Source: Rhizobium sp. 9140
Lineage (GTDB): Bacteria; Pseudomonadota; Alphaproteobacteria; Rhizobiales; Rhizobiaceae
Direction of reading: 5' to 3'
Assembly: GCF_900067135.1 (NCBI RefSeq)
Contig: NZ_FJUR01000001.1
Span: 2,049,501-2,113,500 of the forward strand
Length of the DNA: 64,000 nucleotides
Position numbers and translations under genes: made by a program. Positions 56,579 to 64,000 of the stretch are shown one piece after another. A model generated the notes under the pieces. That model saw only the letters and a program-made list of their open reading frames with translations, made no database searches and was not told the origin of the DNA. How positions within the stretch are numbered: the stretch's first letter is position 1; every line of letters starts with the position of its first letter.

Positions 56579-56709
56579 GCTGAATCCTCTCCGGCGGCCT
56601 TTGTCTTTGCCTGTCGATGTTCCATATGCTCCGCGGGCACCAATTTCACCAGCGAGCTTTTACCGCTGGCGTTCGGGGCGCGCCCGCTACAGATGACAGG
56701 AGATATGTC

Positions 56710-57414
56710 ATGAAGATCAAATGGCTCGGCCATTCCGCTTTCCATATCGAGACGACAAAAGCCAAAATCCTGATCGATCCGTTTTTCTCGGGCAACCCGT
56801 CCTTCGACGAATCGACCCGCAAGGATGCGGCCGCAGGTCTTGACTATATTCTGCTCACGCATGGGCATGGCGACCATGTTGGCGATACCATCGCGCTTGC
56901 CAAGGAAACCGGCGCGACCGTTGTCGCAAATGCCGACCTCGCCGCCTGGCTCGGTTCACGTGGCGTGTCAGCGCTCGAAATGGGCAACACCGGCGGCACG
57001 ATCCACCTCAAGGGTTTCTCCTCGACCTTTGTCAATGCTCTGCATTCCTCCGCGCAGATCACGGAGGATGGCGTCTCGCACTCGCTCGGCAGTGCCAACG
57101 GCCTCGTGCTGCATTTCGATGACGCACCGACGCTCTACCACATGGGCGACACCGACATCTTCTCGGATATGGCGCTGATCCAGGAACTCCACCAGCCCGA
57201 TATCGGCCTCGTACCGATCGGCGATCGCTTCACGATGGGCGGTGCCGTGGCTGCGCTCGCCTGCCAGCGCTACTTCAAGTTCGGCACCGTACTGCCCTGC
57301 CACTACGGCTCTTTCCCGATCGTGGACCAGACACCCGACCTCTTCATCGCCGCTATGGAACCGGCCACCACCAAGGTCGAAGTCCCCGCTGTCGGCGGTG
57401 TGGTCACGGTCTGA
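56710..57414 (+). CDS. UPF0173 metal-dependent hydrolase
   Basis: A 234-residue metallo-beta-lactamase-fold protein. Start [10 protein letters not shown], then I-D-P-F-F-S-G-N-P and the zinc motif [10 protein letters not shown]; later H-M-G-D-T-D and C-H-Y-G-S-F-P complete the site. Family members are of unsettled function (lactonase or phosphodiesterase activities have been discussed). AGGAG sits eight bases before the ATG at 56710; the frame extends upstream, but those residues are implausible. Confidence 0.92.
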   Translation: MKIKWLGHSAFHIETTKAKILIDPFFSGNPSFDESTRKDAAAGLDYILLTHGHGDHVGDTIALAKETGATVVANADLAAWLGSRGVSALEMGNTGGTIHLKGFSSTFVNALHSSAQITEDGVSHSLGSANGLVLHFDDAPTLYHMGDTDIFSDMALIQELHQPDIGLVPIGDRFTMGGAVAALACQRYFKFGTVLPCHYGSFPIVDQTPDLFIAAMEPATTKVEVPAVGGVVTV

Positions 57415-57513
57415 TCCGGCCGCGAACGGCGTCTTGAAGGGAATCCCCCGTTGCGCGCTCCCGTCGCGGTCAGTATAGCGGGGGATCATTTCCCGTCAGG
57501 CCCGGAGTCCGCC

Positions 57514-57801
57514 ATGTCCGTCGATCTCGCCACCGTCAAGCGCGTCGCGCATCTCGCCCGCATCGCCGTCAGCGAAGACGACGCCAACCGTATGACAGGC
57601 GAGCTGAACGCGATCCTCGGCTTCGTCGAACAGCTTGGCGAAGTCGATGTCACCGGCGTCGAGCCGATGACATCGGTCACGCCGATGGCGATGAAGAAGC
57701 GCGACGACATCGTGACCGACGGTGACAAGGCCGACGATATCGTCGCCAATGCGCCGAATTCCGACCGGAACTTCTTCCTCGTGCCGAAGGTCGTCGAATA
57801 G
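57514..57801 (+). CDS. gatC: Asp-tRNA(Asn)/Glu-tRNA(Gln) amidotransferase subunit C
   Basis: The small subunit that wraps between GatA and GatB and stabilises the complex. 95 residues with the family pattern [10 protein letters not shown], then [23 protein letters not shown], and a C-terminal F-F-L-V-P-K-V-V-E. The start at 57514 follows GGAG. gatA follows after 67 bases. Confidence 0.96.
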   Translation: MSVDLATVKRVAHLARIAVSEDDANRMTGELNAILGFVEQLGEVDVTGVEPMTSVTPMAMKKRDDIVTDGDKADDIVANAPNSDRNFFLVPKVVE

Positions 57802-57868
57802 ACAACCGACCTGCTCACGTTCCGAAGTCCGTTTCGCCCGCCTGCCGTTTACGAAAGTCCCGTTCGCC

Positions 57869-59350
57869 ATGACCGAACTTACCCACCTCACCATCGCCGA
57901 AGCCCGCGACCGGCTGACCGCCCGCGACATCACGGCCATTGAGTTGACCGACGCCTATCTCTCCGCCATCGACGCGGCGAACGGCGCCCTGAACGCCTAT
58001 GTCACCGTGACGCCGGAGAAAGCGCGCGCGATGGCGAAGGCCTCCGACGAGCGGCTTGCGGCCGGCAAGGCCGGCGCGCTGGAGGGCATTCCGCTCGGGA
58101 TCAAGGACCTGTTCGGCACCGAGGGTGTCCACACGCAGGCCTGCAGCCACATTCTCGATGGGTTCGCGCCACGTTACGAGTCGACCGTGACGCAGAACCT
58201 GTGGAACGACGGTGCCGTGATGCTCGGCAAGCTGAACATGGACGAGTTCGCCATGGGCTCTTCCAACGAGAGCTCGTACTACGGCCCGGTGAAGAACCCC
58301 TGGCGCGCGACCGGCTCGACGGATGATCGGGTGCCGGGCGGCTCGTCGGGCGGCTCGGCCGCAGCCGTCGCGGCCTTCCTCTGCGCCGGTGCCACGGCCA
58401 CTGACACGGGCGGCTCCATCCGTCAGCCGGCGGCTTTCACCGGCACGGTCGGCATCAAGCCCACCTATGGCCGCTGCTCGCGCTGGGGCATTGTGGCGTT
58501 TGCCTCCTCGCTCGACCAGGCAGGGCCGATCGCGCGCGACGTCCGCGATGCGGCAATCCTTTTGAAGTCGATGGCGAGCGTCGATGCGAAGGATACGACC
58601 TCCGTCGATCTGCCCGTGCCGGATTATGAGAAGGCCATCGGTCAGTCGCTGAAGGGCATGAAGATCGGTATACCGGCGGAATATCGCGTCGAAGGCATGC
58701 CGGAGGAAATCGAGGCGCTCTGGCGTCAGGGCATCGCTTGGCTGAAGGATGCCGGTGCCGAGATCGTGGATATTTCCCTGCCGCATACGAAATACGCTCT
58801 GCCGGCCTACTATATCGTCGCGCCGGCCGAGGCGTCTTCGAACCTCGCCCGCTATGATGGCGTGCGCTATGGCCTGCGTGTGGACGGCAAGGACATTGCC
58901 GACATGTACGAGCAGACGCGGGCGGCCGGCTTCGGTCAGGAGGTCAAGCGCCGCATCATGATCGGCACCTATGTGCTGTCGGCCGGCTACTACGACGCCT
59001 ATTACCTGCGCGCCCAGAAGGTCCGTACGCTGATCAAGCGAGATTTCGAGACCGCCTTCCATGCCGGTGTCGATGCGATCCTGACGCCTGCCACCCCATC
59101 CTCCGCCTTCGGCATCGCCGATCAGGACCTCGCGGCCGATCCGGTGAAGATGTATCTCAACGACATCTTCACCGTAACGGTGAACATGGCCGGTCTGCCG
59201 GGCATCGCCGTTCCCGCGGGCCTCGACGCCAAGGGTCTTCCGCTCGGCCTTCAGCTGATCGGCAAGCCGTTCGAAGAGGAAACATTGTTCAAGACCGCGC
59301 ATGTCATCGAGCAGGCCGCCGGACGCTTCACGCCGCCCAAGTGGTGGTAG
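57869..59350 (+). CDS. gatA: Asp-tRNA(Asn)/Glu-tRNA(Gln) amidotransferase subunit A
   Basis: The glutaminase subunit, 493 residues, of the amidase-signature family. Catalytic Lys 79 lies in G-I-K-D-L-F, and the cis-Ser and nucleophile Ser lie in [13 protein letters not shown]. The tRNA-enzyme motif [10 protein letters not shown] is also present. It releases ammonia that GatB uses to amidate mischarged Glu-tRNA(Gln) or Asp-tRNA(Asn). The frame runs upstream through gatC; the ATG at 57869 is the family start. Confidence 0.96.
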   Translation: MTELTHLTIAEARDRLTARDITAIELTDAYLSAIDAANGALNAYVTVTPEKARAMAKASDERLAAGKAGALEGIPLGIKDLFGTEGVHTQACSHILDGFAPRYESTVTQNLWNDGAVMLGKLNMDEFAMGSSNESSYYGPVKNPWRATGSTDDRVPGGSSGGSAAAVAAFLCAGATATDTGGSIRQPAAFTGTVGIKPTYGRCSRWGIVAFASSLDQAGPIARDVRDAAILLKSMASVDAKDTTSVDLPVPDYEKAIGQSLKGMKIGIPAEYRVEGMPEEIEALWRQGIAWLKDAGAEIVDISLPHTKYALPAYYIVAPAEASSNLARYDGVRYGLRVDGKDIADMYEQTRAAGFGQEVKRRIMIGTYVLSAGYYDAYYLRAQKVRTLIKRDFETAFHAGVDAILTPATPSSAFGIADQDLAADPVKMYLNDIFTVTVNMAGLPGIAVPAGLDAKGLPLGLQLIGKPFEEETLFKTAHVIEQAAGRFTPPKWW

Positions 59351-59389
59351 GCTGCGCGATCTTTGCACCGGTGGGGGATCGGACACGGT

Positions 59390-59890
59390 ATGGTGCTGAT
59401 ACGCGGTGCACGCGAGGATGAAGTGCCTCGGCTGGTGAAGATCGGCCTTGCCGCCTGGGAGCAGGCGGTGGTTGGCTTTGCCGATGTGACCAAGATGCGC
59501 ACCACGGCCGAATACTCCTTCGGCTCTTTCCTGCGCGATAGCTGGCCGCGCACCCTCGTGGTCGAGACGGGCGGCGCGAGCGTCGGCTGGGCGGCGCGGG
59601 AGAACGAGGATGTCGAGGTCAGCGACCTCTGGATCATGCCGGAGCACCAGCGCCAGGGACTGGGTAGCGCCCTGGCCGAGGCGCTACGCCGCGATATGGA
59701 AGGCACCGGACTGCCGGAAATGACGGCGCGGACCCATGCAGGCAATGCGCCGGCCATCGCCTTCTTCCGCCATCACGGCTTCCGGATCGCCTGGTTCTCC
59801 ACCGCTTACCTCGCTCGGCTGGATCGGGATGTGGAGCAGGTGGGCCTTGCCCGGACACTGCGCGAGGTCGAAAGCGCCGGGGACATGTGA
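59390..59890 (+). CDS. GNAT family N-acetyltransferase between gatA and gatB
   Basis: A 166-residue GNAT-fold protein. Motif A is clear: L-W-I-M-P-E-H-Q-R-Q-G-L-G-S-A-L, followed by H-A-G-N-A-P-A-I-A-F-F-R-H-H-G-F. The substrate is unknown. The start is uncertain: the ATG at 59390 is preceded by GGGGGAT at a long distance; a TTG at 59363 would add nine residues. It separates gatA from gatB but has the same direction, so it is probably in their transcript. Confidence 0.85.
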   Translation: MVLIRGAREDEVPRLVKIGLAAWEQAVVGFADVTKMRTTAEYSFGSFLRDSWPRTLVVETGGASVGWAARENEDVEVSDLWIMPEHQRQGLGSALAEALRRDMEGTGLPEMTARTHAGNAPAIAFFRHHGFRIAWFSTAYLARLDRDVEQVGLARTLREVESAGDM

Positions 59891-60010
59891 CGCTGCCGAC
59901 CGCCTGACCCGCCTGAAACCGCTGTCGGACATTCTCGCCCGTCTTGCACCCCTCAAGCATTTGTTCTAACCCGGACCTACCTAAAAGAAGCCTGCAGGAA
60001 GAGCTTTTCC

Positions 60011-61513
60011 ATGACCCTAGTCGACGTTCGCACGCCCGATCCGAAACGCTTCATCCCCGGCGCCACCGGCGACTGGGAAGTGATCGTCGGCCTGGAGGTG
60101 CACGCGCAGGTCACGAGCCATTCGAAGCTTTTCTCCGGGGCCTCCACGACCTTCGGCAATGCCGCTAATGCCAACGTCTCACTGGTCGATGCGGCCATGC
60201 CGGGCATGCTGCCCGTCATCAACGAGGAATGCGTTCGCCAGGCGGTGCGCACCGGGCTCGGGCTCAAGGCGCAGATCAACCATCGTTCGATCTTCGACCG
60301 GAAGAACTACTTCTATCCCGACCTGCCGCAGGGCTACCAGATCTCGCAGTTCAAGGACCCGATCGTCGGCGAAGGCCAGATCGTCATCTCGCTCGGCCCC
60401 GATCGGCAAGGCAATTTCGAGGATATCGAAATCGGCATCGAGCGCCTGCACCTGGAGCAGGACGCCGGCAAGTCGATGCACGACCAGCATCCGACCATGT
60501 CCTATGTCGATCTCAACCGCTCGGGTGTTGCATTGATGGAGATCGTATCCAAGCCCGACATGCGCTCGTCCGACGAGGCGAAGGCCTATATGACGAAACT
60601 GCGCTCCATCGTGCGCTATCTCGGCACCTGCGACGGCAACATGGATGAAGGCTCGATGCGCGCCGACGTCAACGTCTCCGTGCGCCGCCCCGGCGAGGCG
60701 TTCGGCACACGTTGCGAGATCAAGAACGTCAACTCGATCCGCTTCATCGGCCAAGCCATCGAATATGAGGCCCGTCGGCAGATCGAGATTCTGGAAGACG
60801 GCGGCAAGATCGATCAGGAAACGCGCTTGTTCGACCCGAACAAGGGCGAGACGCGATCCATGCGCTCCAAGGAAGATGCGCATGACTATCGCTACTTCCC
60901 GGATCCGGACCTCCTGCCGCTCGAATTCGACGAGGCTTTCGTCGAGGCGCTGAGGGTCGATCTGCCGGAACTGCCCGACGACAAGAAGGAGCGCTTCGTG
61001 CGCGATCTCGGCCTGTCGATCTACGATGCTTCAGTGCTCGTGTCGGAAAAAGCGATCGCCGATTATTTCGAGGTCGTCTCTGCCGGACGCGACGGCAAGG
61101 CGGCTGCGAACTGGGTCATCAACGACTTGCTGGGCGCCTTGAACAAAGCCGGTAAAGGTATTGAAGAGACTCCGGTTTCCCCCGCGCAACTCGGCGGCAT
61201 CCTCGACCTCATCAAGTCCGAGGTCATCTCCGGAAAGCTTGCCAAGGAGCTGTTCGAGATCGTCTTCAACGAGGGCGGCGACCCGGCCGAGATCGTCGAG
61301 GCCCGCGGCATGAAGCAGGTGACGGACACCGGCGCCATCGAGAAAGCCGTGGACGAGATCATCGCCGCCAACCCGGATCAGGTTGCCAAGGTGCAGGCCA
61401 AGCCTTCGCTGGCCGGCTGGTTCGTCGGGCAGGTCATGAAGTCCACCGGCGGCAAGGCCAACCCGCAGGCCGTACAGGCGCTGGTCAAGGCGAAGCTCGG
61501 GCTCGAGGAGTAG
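60011..61513 (+). CDS. gatB: Asp-tRNA(Asn)/Glu-tRNA(Gln) amidotransferase subunit B
   Basis: The kinase/amidotransferase subunit, 500 residues, that activates the mischarged aminoacyl-tRNA with ATP and transfers ammonia. Visible: [13 protein letters not shown] near the start, [16 protein letters not shown] and the [12 protein letters not shown] segment, followed by a C-terminal helical YqeY-like domain that binds tRNA. AGGAAGAG precedes the ATG. Confidence 0.97.
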   Translation: MTLVDVRTPDPKRFIPGATGDWEVIVGLEVHAQVTSHSKLFSGASTTFGNAANANVSLVDAAMPGMLPVINEECVRQAVRTGLGLKAQINHRSIFDRKNYFYPDLPQGYQISQFKDPIVGEGQIVISLGPDRQGNFEDIEIGIERLHLEQDAGKSMHDQHPTMSYVDLNRSGVALMEIVSKPDMRSSDEAKAYMTKLRSIVRYLGTCDGNMDEGSMRADVNVSVRRPGEAFGTRCEIKNVNSIRFIGQAIEYEARRQIEILEDGGKIDQETRLFDPNKGETRSMRSKEDAHDYRYFPDPDLLPLEFDEAFVEALRVDLPELPDDKKERFVRDLGLSIYDASVLVSEKAIADYFEVVSAGRDGKAAANWVINDLLGALNKAGKGIEETPVSPAQLGGILDLIKSEVISGKLAKELFEIVFNEGGDPAEIVEARGMKQVTDTGAIEKAVDEIIAANPDQVAKVQAKPSLAGWFVGQVMKSTGGKANPQAVQALVKAKLGLEE

Positions 61514-61515
61514 CC

Positions 61516-62010
61516 ATGTTTTTCGTCCGCTCGGCGACGGAACGCGATCTTGCCGCGATCAGTGTCCTCCTGGGCGAGACCGCGCACGCGACCTATGACG
61601 CCACTTATGGCGGCGACAAGGTCGCGGAGATGACGGCCAAGTGGCACTCGGTGGCGGCGCTCCAAGCGAACCTGCAGCGCAAGGGCAGCGAGTTCGTGGT
61701 GGCCGACGACGGCAAGCGCATTGGCGGTATGGCCTATGCGTCGATGTCGCCAACCCTGCACGAGACGGCCATCCTCCATCAGCTTTACGTGCTTCCGGCA
61801 TTCCAGCGACAGGGGATCGCCCGCGATCTGTTCGCCGAACTCGAAACCTGCTTTCCCTATGCGGGACACATGCGGGTAGAGGTCGTCACCGACAACGCGC
61901 CTGCCATCGCGTTCTACGCGGCGCATGGTTTCACCGAGATCGGCCCGGGCTCGGAAGCCTGGGGCATGCCGACGGTGGAGATGGAAAAGGTTCTGGACGA
62001 CGCCCGCTGA
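61516..62010 (+). CDS. GNAT family N-acetyltransferase
   Basis: A 164-residue GNAT protein two bases after gatB, hence in the same transcript. Motif A is V-L-P-A-F-Q-R-Q-G-I-A-R-D-L-F, and the next helix has V-T-D-N-A-P-A-I-A-F-Y-A-A-H-G-F. It shares fold and general pattern with the GNAT gene between gatA and gatB, but they are too different to be a recent duplication. Substrate unknown; ribosomal-protein or small-molecule acetylation are both possible. Confidence 0.9.
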   Translation: MFFVRSATERDLAAISVLLGETAHATYDATYGGDKVAEMTAKWHSVAALQANLQRKGSEFVVADDGKRIGGMAYASMSPTLHETAILHQLYVLPAFQRQGIARDLFAELETCFPYAGHMRVEVVTDNAPAIAFYAAHGFTEIGPGSEAWGMPTVEMEKVLDDAR

Positions 62011-62146
62011 GGGCGCTCGCTAAGACAGTGCAAACACGCTGCGAGAAACGCGGCAGGCTGGACAAGATCGGTTCGGCAGGCCATAAGCAGAAGCAATCAT
62101 AAGGCATCCGCGCGCGGCTTTCGTGCGCCGGTCCAAGGACGGTTCG

Positions 62147-62542
62147 ATGAAGACTTTTCTGCAGATTTTCACCTGGTGGAACGGCTCGACGATCGGGACG
62201 CGGTTTCATACCTGGCGCTTCGGCAAGAGGGTCGGGCAGGACGAGCTCGGCAACACCTATTATGAAGGCGGCAAGGACTCCGAAGGCCGGACACGCCGCT
62301 GGGTCATGTACAACGGCTATGCCGAGGCATCGGCGATCCCGCCGGGCTGGCACGGCTGGATGCATCATCGCACGGATGTTTCGCCGGCCGACGAGACCTA
62401 TGCCGCCCGCGAATGGCAGAAGCCGCACCGCCTCAATATGACCGGCACGGCACAAGCCTATCGCCCGCCGGGCTCGCTTGCCCAGCCGGGCGAACGCCCG
62501 CGCGTCACAGGCGACTACGATGCGTGGACGCCCCGCTCGTAA
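62147..62542 (+). CDS. NDUFA12-family complex I accessory subunit
   Basis: A 131-residue homologue of the mitochondrial B17.2 (NDUFA12) supernumerary subunit. The family pattern is clear: W-W-N-G-S-T-I-G-T-R, the D-E-L-G-N-T-Y-Y-E, R-R-W-V-M-Y-N-G, and the W-H-G-W-M-H-H segment. Alphaproteobacteria share this subunit with mitochondria. It should attach near the peripheral arm. The gene lies about 37 kb from the nuo operon, next to DUF2155 and aat. The start at 62147 is preferred over an upstream ATG at 62123 that would add an unusual leader. Confidence 0.92.
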   Translation: MKTFLQIFTWWNGSTIGTRFHTWRFGKRVGQDELGNTYYEGGKDSEGRTRRWVMYNGYAEASAIPPGWHGWMHHRTDVSPADETYAAREWQKPHRLNMTGTAQAYRPPGSLAQPGERPRVTGDYDAWTPRS

Positions 62543-62806
62543 AGCACTGTCGGTTTCCGGCCGATGTGCCGGAACCATCATCTCGCGGCCATGATTGGCA
62601 TCTACATCCGGTGCTGAGATTGCTCCGTGCGCAGTCTCACCGTATCTTGTTACATCGACGGGACCATCCTCGAGCATCGTGGACGGTCACGGTGCACGCG
62701 ATCTGAAAGGCTGGCCGAAACGGACGGTGCACATTAACCGGGCTTGCACGGGCGACGTCGGGGTGTAGCGACCAGATCCGGACGTCGGCGTTGGCGAGAG
62801 ACTGAA

Positions 62807-63292
62807 ATGGCAGTGAACAGGATAACCCGGAACGTGTCGATAAACCGCAAAGTCGTGACCTGCCGCAAGTCCTTCGACCGCATTGTCCTGTTGCTTTCCA
62901 CCGCCGCCGCCGCTTTTGTGATGACCACGCCTCCGACGAATGCGGCGCGTCTGGCCAATCCCGTCGCCGTCTTCTCGGGCATCGACAAGATCACCGGCCG
63001 CATCACCACCTTCGACGTCTATATCGGCGAAACCGTCCAGTTCGGTGCGCTTCAGGTCACCCCTCGCGTCTGCTACAGCCGCGACGACACGGAGGCCCAA
63101 AAGACCACGTCGTTCGTGGAAGTCGAGGAAATTACCCTCGACCGTAAGATTCGCCGCATCTTCACCGGCTGGATGTTCGCTGACAGCCCTGGGCTCAATG
63201 CTGTGGAGCATCCCGTCTACGATGTTTGGCTGCAAAGCTGCAAAGCCAAGTCCGACCTTCCGCCCCCGGACAGTGCCTCAAACAGCCAGTAA
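62807..63292 (+). CDS. DUF2155 domain-containing exported protein
   Basis: A 161-residue protein with a basic start, a hydrophobic segment around residues 24-45 (signal or anchor), then the DUF2155 domain: I-D-K-I-T-G-R-I-T-T-F-D-V-Y-I-G-E, L-Q-V-T-P-R-V-C-Y-S-R and F-T-G-W-M-F-A-D-S-P-G-L-N-A-V-E-H-P-V-Y-D-V-W, with a C-terminal Cys. Two Cys residues could form a disulphide. The family is alphaproteobacterial and has no assigned role. GAGAG precedes the ATG at 62807. Confidence 0.85.
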   Translation: MAVNRITRNVSINRKVVTCRKSFDRIVLLLSTAAAAFVMTTPPTNAARLANPVAVFSGIDKITGRITTFDVYIGETVQFGALQVTPRVCYSRDDTEAQKTTSFVEVEEITLDRKIRRIFTGWMFADSPGLNAVEHPVYDVWLQSCKAKSDLPPPDSASNSQ

Positions 63293-63436
63293 TGGTTAAC
63301 TCCATACTCGACCCTCGACTGCGCATCACCTGGTCGCGGTGTATGTCGATGCAATCCTCATTCGTTCATCGAACGTGACATCACCAGCGTTTGTCGCTGA
63401 ACCCTCTTTACATCAGTAGAAATTGTCGGGCGTGCG

Positions 63437-64000
63437 TCAGAACCGCGCGTGCGGCTGGGCAATAGCTTCGGCGAGCATGCCGGCATATTCCGCCTTCGGC
63501 ACGTCGATCGCGCCGAACGTCTTCAGATGATCCGTGGTGAACTGTGTATCCAGCAGAATGAAGCCGCGGTCGCGGAGGTGTTCGACAAGGTGGACGAGGC
63601 ACATCTTGGAGGCGTCGGTGCGGCGGGAAAACATGCTTTCGCCGAAGAAGGCGCTACCCAGCGAGACGCCGTAAAGTCCACCGACGAGTTCGTCGCCGTC
63701 CCATACCTCGACCGAGTGGGCATGGCCCATCATGTGCAAGGCCGTGTACAGCCCTCGGATCGTGCCGTTGATCCAGGTGGTGGGCCGATCTGGCGCTGGC
63801 GCGGCACAGCCATCCATGACGGCTTCGAAGGCAGTGTTGCGCCGCATGCTGAAAGGCGAGCGCCGGATCGTCTTGGCAAGGCTGCGGGAGATGTGGAAAT
63901 CATCGAGCGGAATGACGCCGCGCATCTCGGGTTCGACCCAGAAGATCTCGGGATCGTCGGCCGAATCGGCCATCGGAAAGAGGCCGATCGAATAGGCGCG
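63437..64000 (-). CDS. aat: Leucyl/phenylalanyl-tRNA--protein transferase (5' end outside window)
   Basis: Adds Leu or Phe to N-terminal Arg/Lys of proteins, marking them for ClpAP degradation (the N-end rule). The reading frame runs off the right edge; the first visible residues [11 protein letters not shown] are the normal family sequence upstream of an internal Met, so the true start lies beyond 64000 and a start at 63973 would be wrong. Other motifs: [19 protein letters not shown] and E-S-M-F-S-R-x-T-D-A-S-K. About 187 residues are present; the C-terminus is complete. Confidence 0.94.
   Translation of the reverse strand, partial: RAYSIGLFPMADSADDPEIFWVEPEMRGVIPLDDFHISRSLAKTIRRSPFSMRRNTAFEAVMDGCAAPAPDRPTTWINGTIRGLYTALHMMGHAHSVEVWDGDELVGGLYGVSLGSAFFGESMFSRRTDASKMCLVHLVEHLRDRGFILLDTQFTTDHLKTFGAIDVPKAEYAGMLAEAIAQPHARF

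Noticed and set aside
57815..59647. A 610-residue leftward frame opposite gatA
   Set aside because: gatA has the full amidase signature on the plus strand; the antisense frame has no recognisable features.

Overview
The window is GC-rich, gene-dense and colinear with a Rhizobiaceae (Hyphomicrobiales, Alphaproteobacteria) chromosome of the Rhizobium/Agrobacterium/Ensifer/Shinella type. The evidence is gene content and order: a 14-gene nuo operon interrupted by alphaproteobacteria-type extras and followed by birA, RNase J, DUF1467, proS and lolCD; a divK-pleD pair next to rpmG; the block rnr-topA-dprA-plsY-pyrC'-pyrB; and gatCAB followed by NDUFA12, DUF2155 and aat. This is core chromosome. I see no insertion sequence, prophage, CRISPR array or plasmid module. 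The genus cannot be settled from reading alone.

Layout. 1-1650: the N-terminal part of a PAS-type sensor kinase on the minus strand, then small proteins including a DUF4174 protein and a proline-rich peptide. 2031-7435: an oligopeptide ABC transporter (oppA-B-C and a fused oppDF ATPase) with a REP-like hairpin between oppA and oppB. 7532-8128: tRNA-Val(TAC) on the minus strand and tRNA-Asp(GTC) on the plus strand. 8472-25030: nuoA-N, complex I. Four extra genes sit among the nuo genes or just after them: a four-helix-bundle gene enclosed by a long inverted repeat, a 56-residue peptide, a helix-hairpin-helix protein, and birA at the end. 25814-32013: RNase J, DUF1467, an overlooked 36-residue minus-strand gene, proS, and the lipoprotein-release genes lolC/E and lolD. 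32030-36253: a VOC protein, a 28-residue membrane peptide and dnaE. 36335-41427: an L,D-transpeptidase, a HAD-like protein, DUF3572, the cell-cycle pair divK/pleD, a candidate structured RNA, and rpmG. 41518-53652 (mostly minus): MFS, NUDIX, DUF983, rnr, topA, dprA, plsY, a dihydroorotase homologue lacking its metal ligands, and pyrB. 53863-64000: an AidB-like acyl-CoA dehydrogenase, small membrane proteins, ruvX, a UPF0173 hydrolase, gatC-gatA-GNAT-gatB-GNAT, the complex I accessory subunit NDUFA12, DUF2155, and the start-less end of aat.

How the parts work together. The dominant theme is respiration: all 14 core complex I subunits plus NDUFA12. Around it lie translation and RNA genes (two tRNAs, proS, GatCAB, rpmG, RNase R, RNase J, Aat), DNA maintenance (dnaE, topA, dprA, ruvX), cell envelope (LolCD, LDT, PlsY), pyrimidine synthesis (pyrB with pyrC') and polarity control (DivK, PleD).

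The most unusual signal is at 10087-10571. A four-helix-bundle gene of the family found in 23S rRNA intervening sequences lies between nuoC and nuoD. Its flanking arms can pair in RNA over 26 contiguous positions, and every non-Watson-Crick position is a G-U pair. That looks like a stem-bounded intervening element placed inside an essential mRNA. Other leads are a 36-residue TTG-start gene whose stop codon lies inside its own terminator, a multi-hairpin RNA candidate downstream of pleD, and several short peptides.
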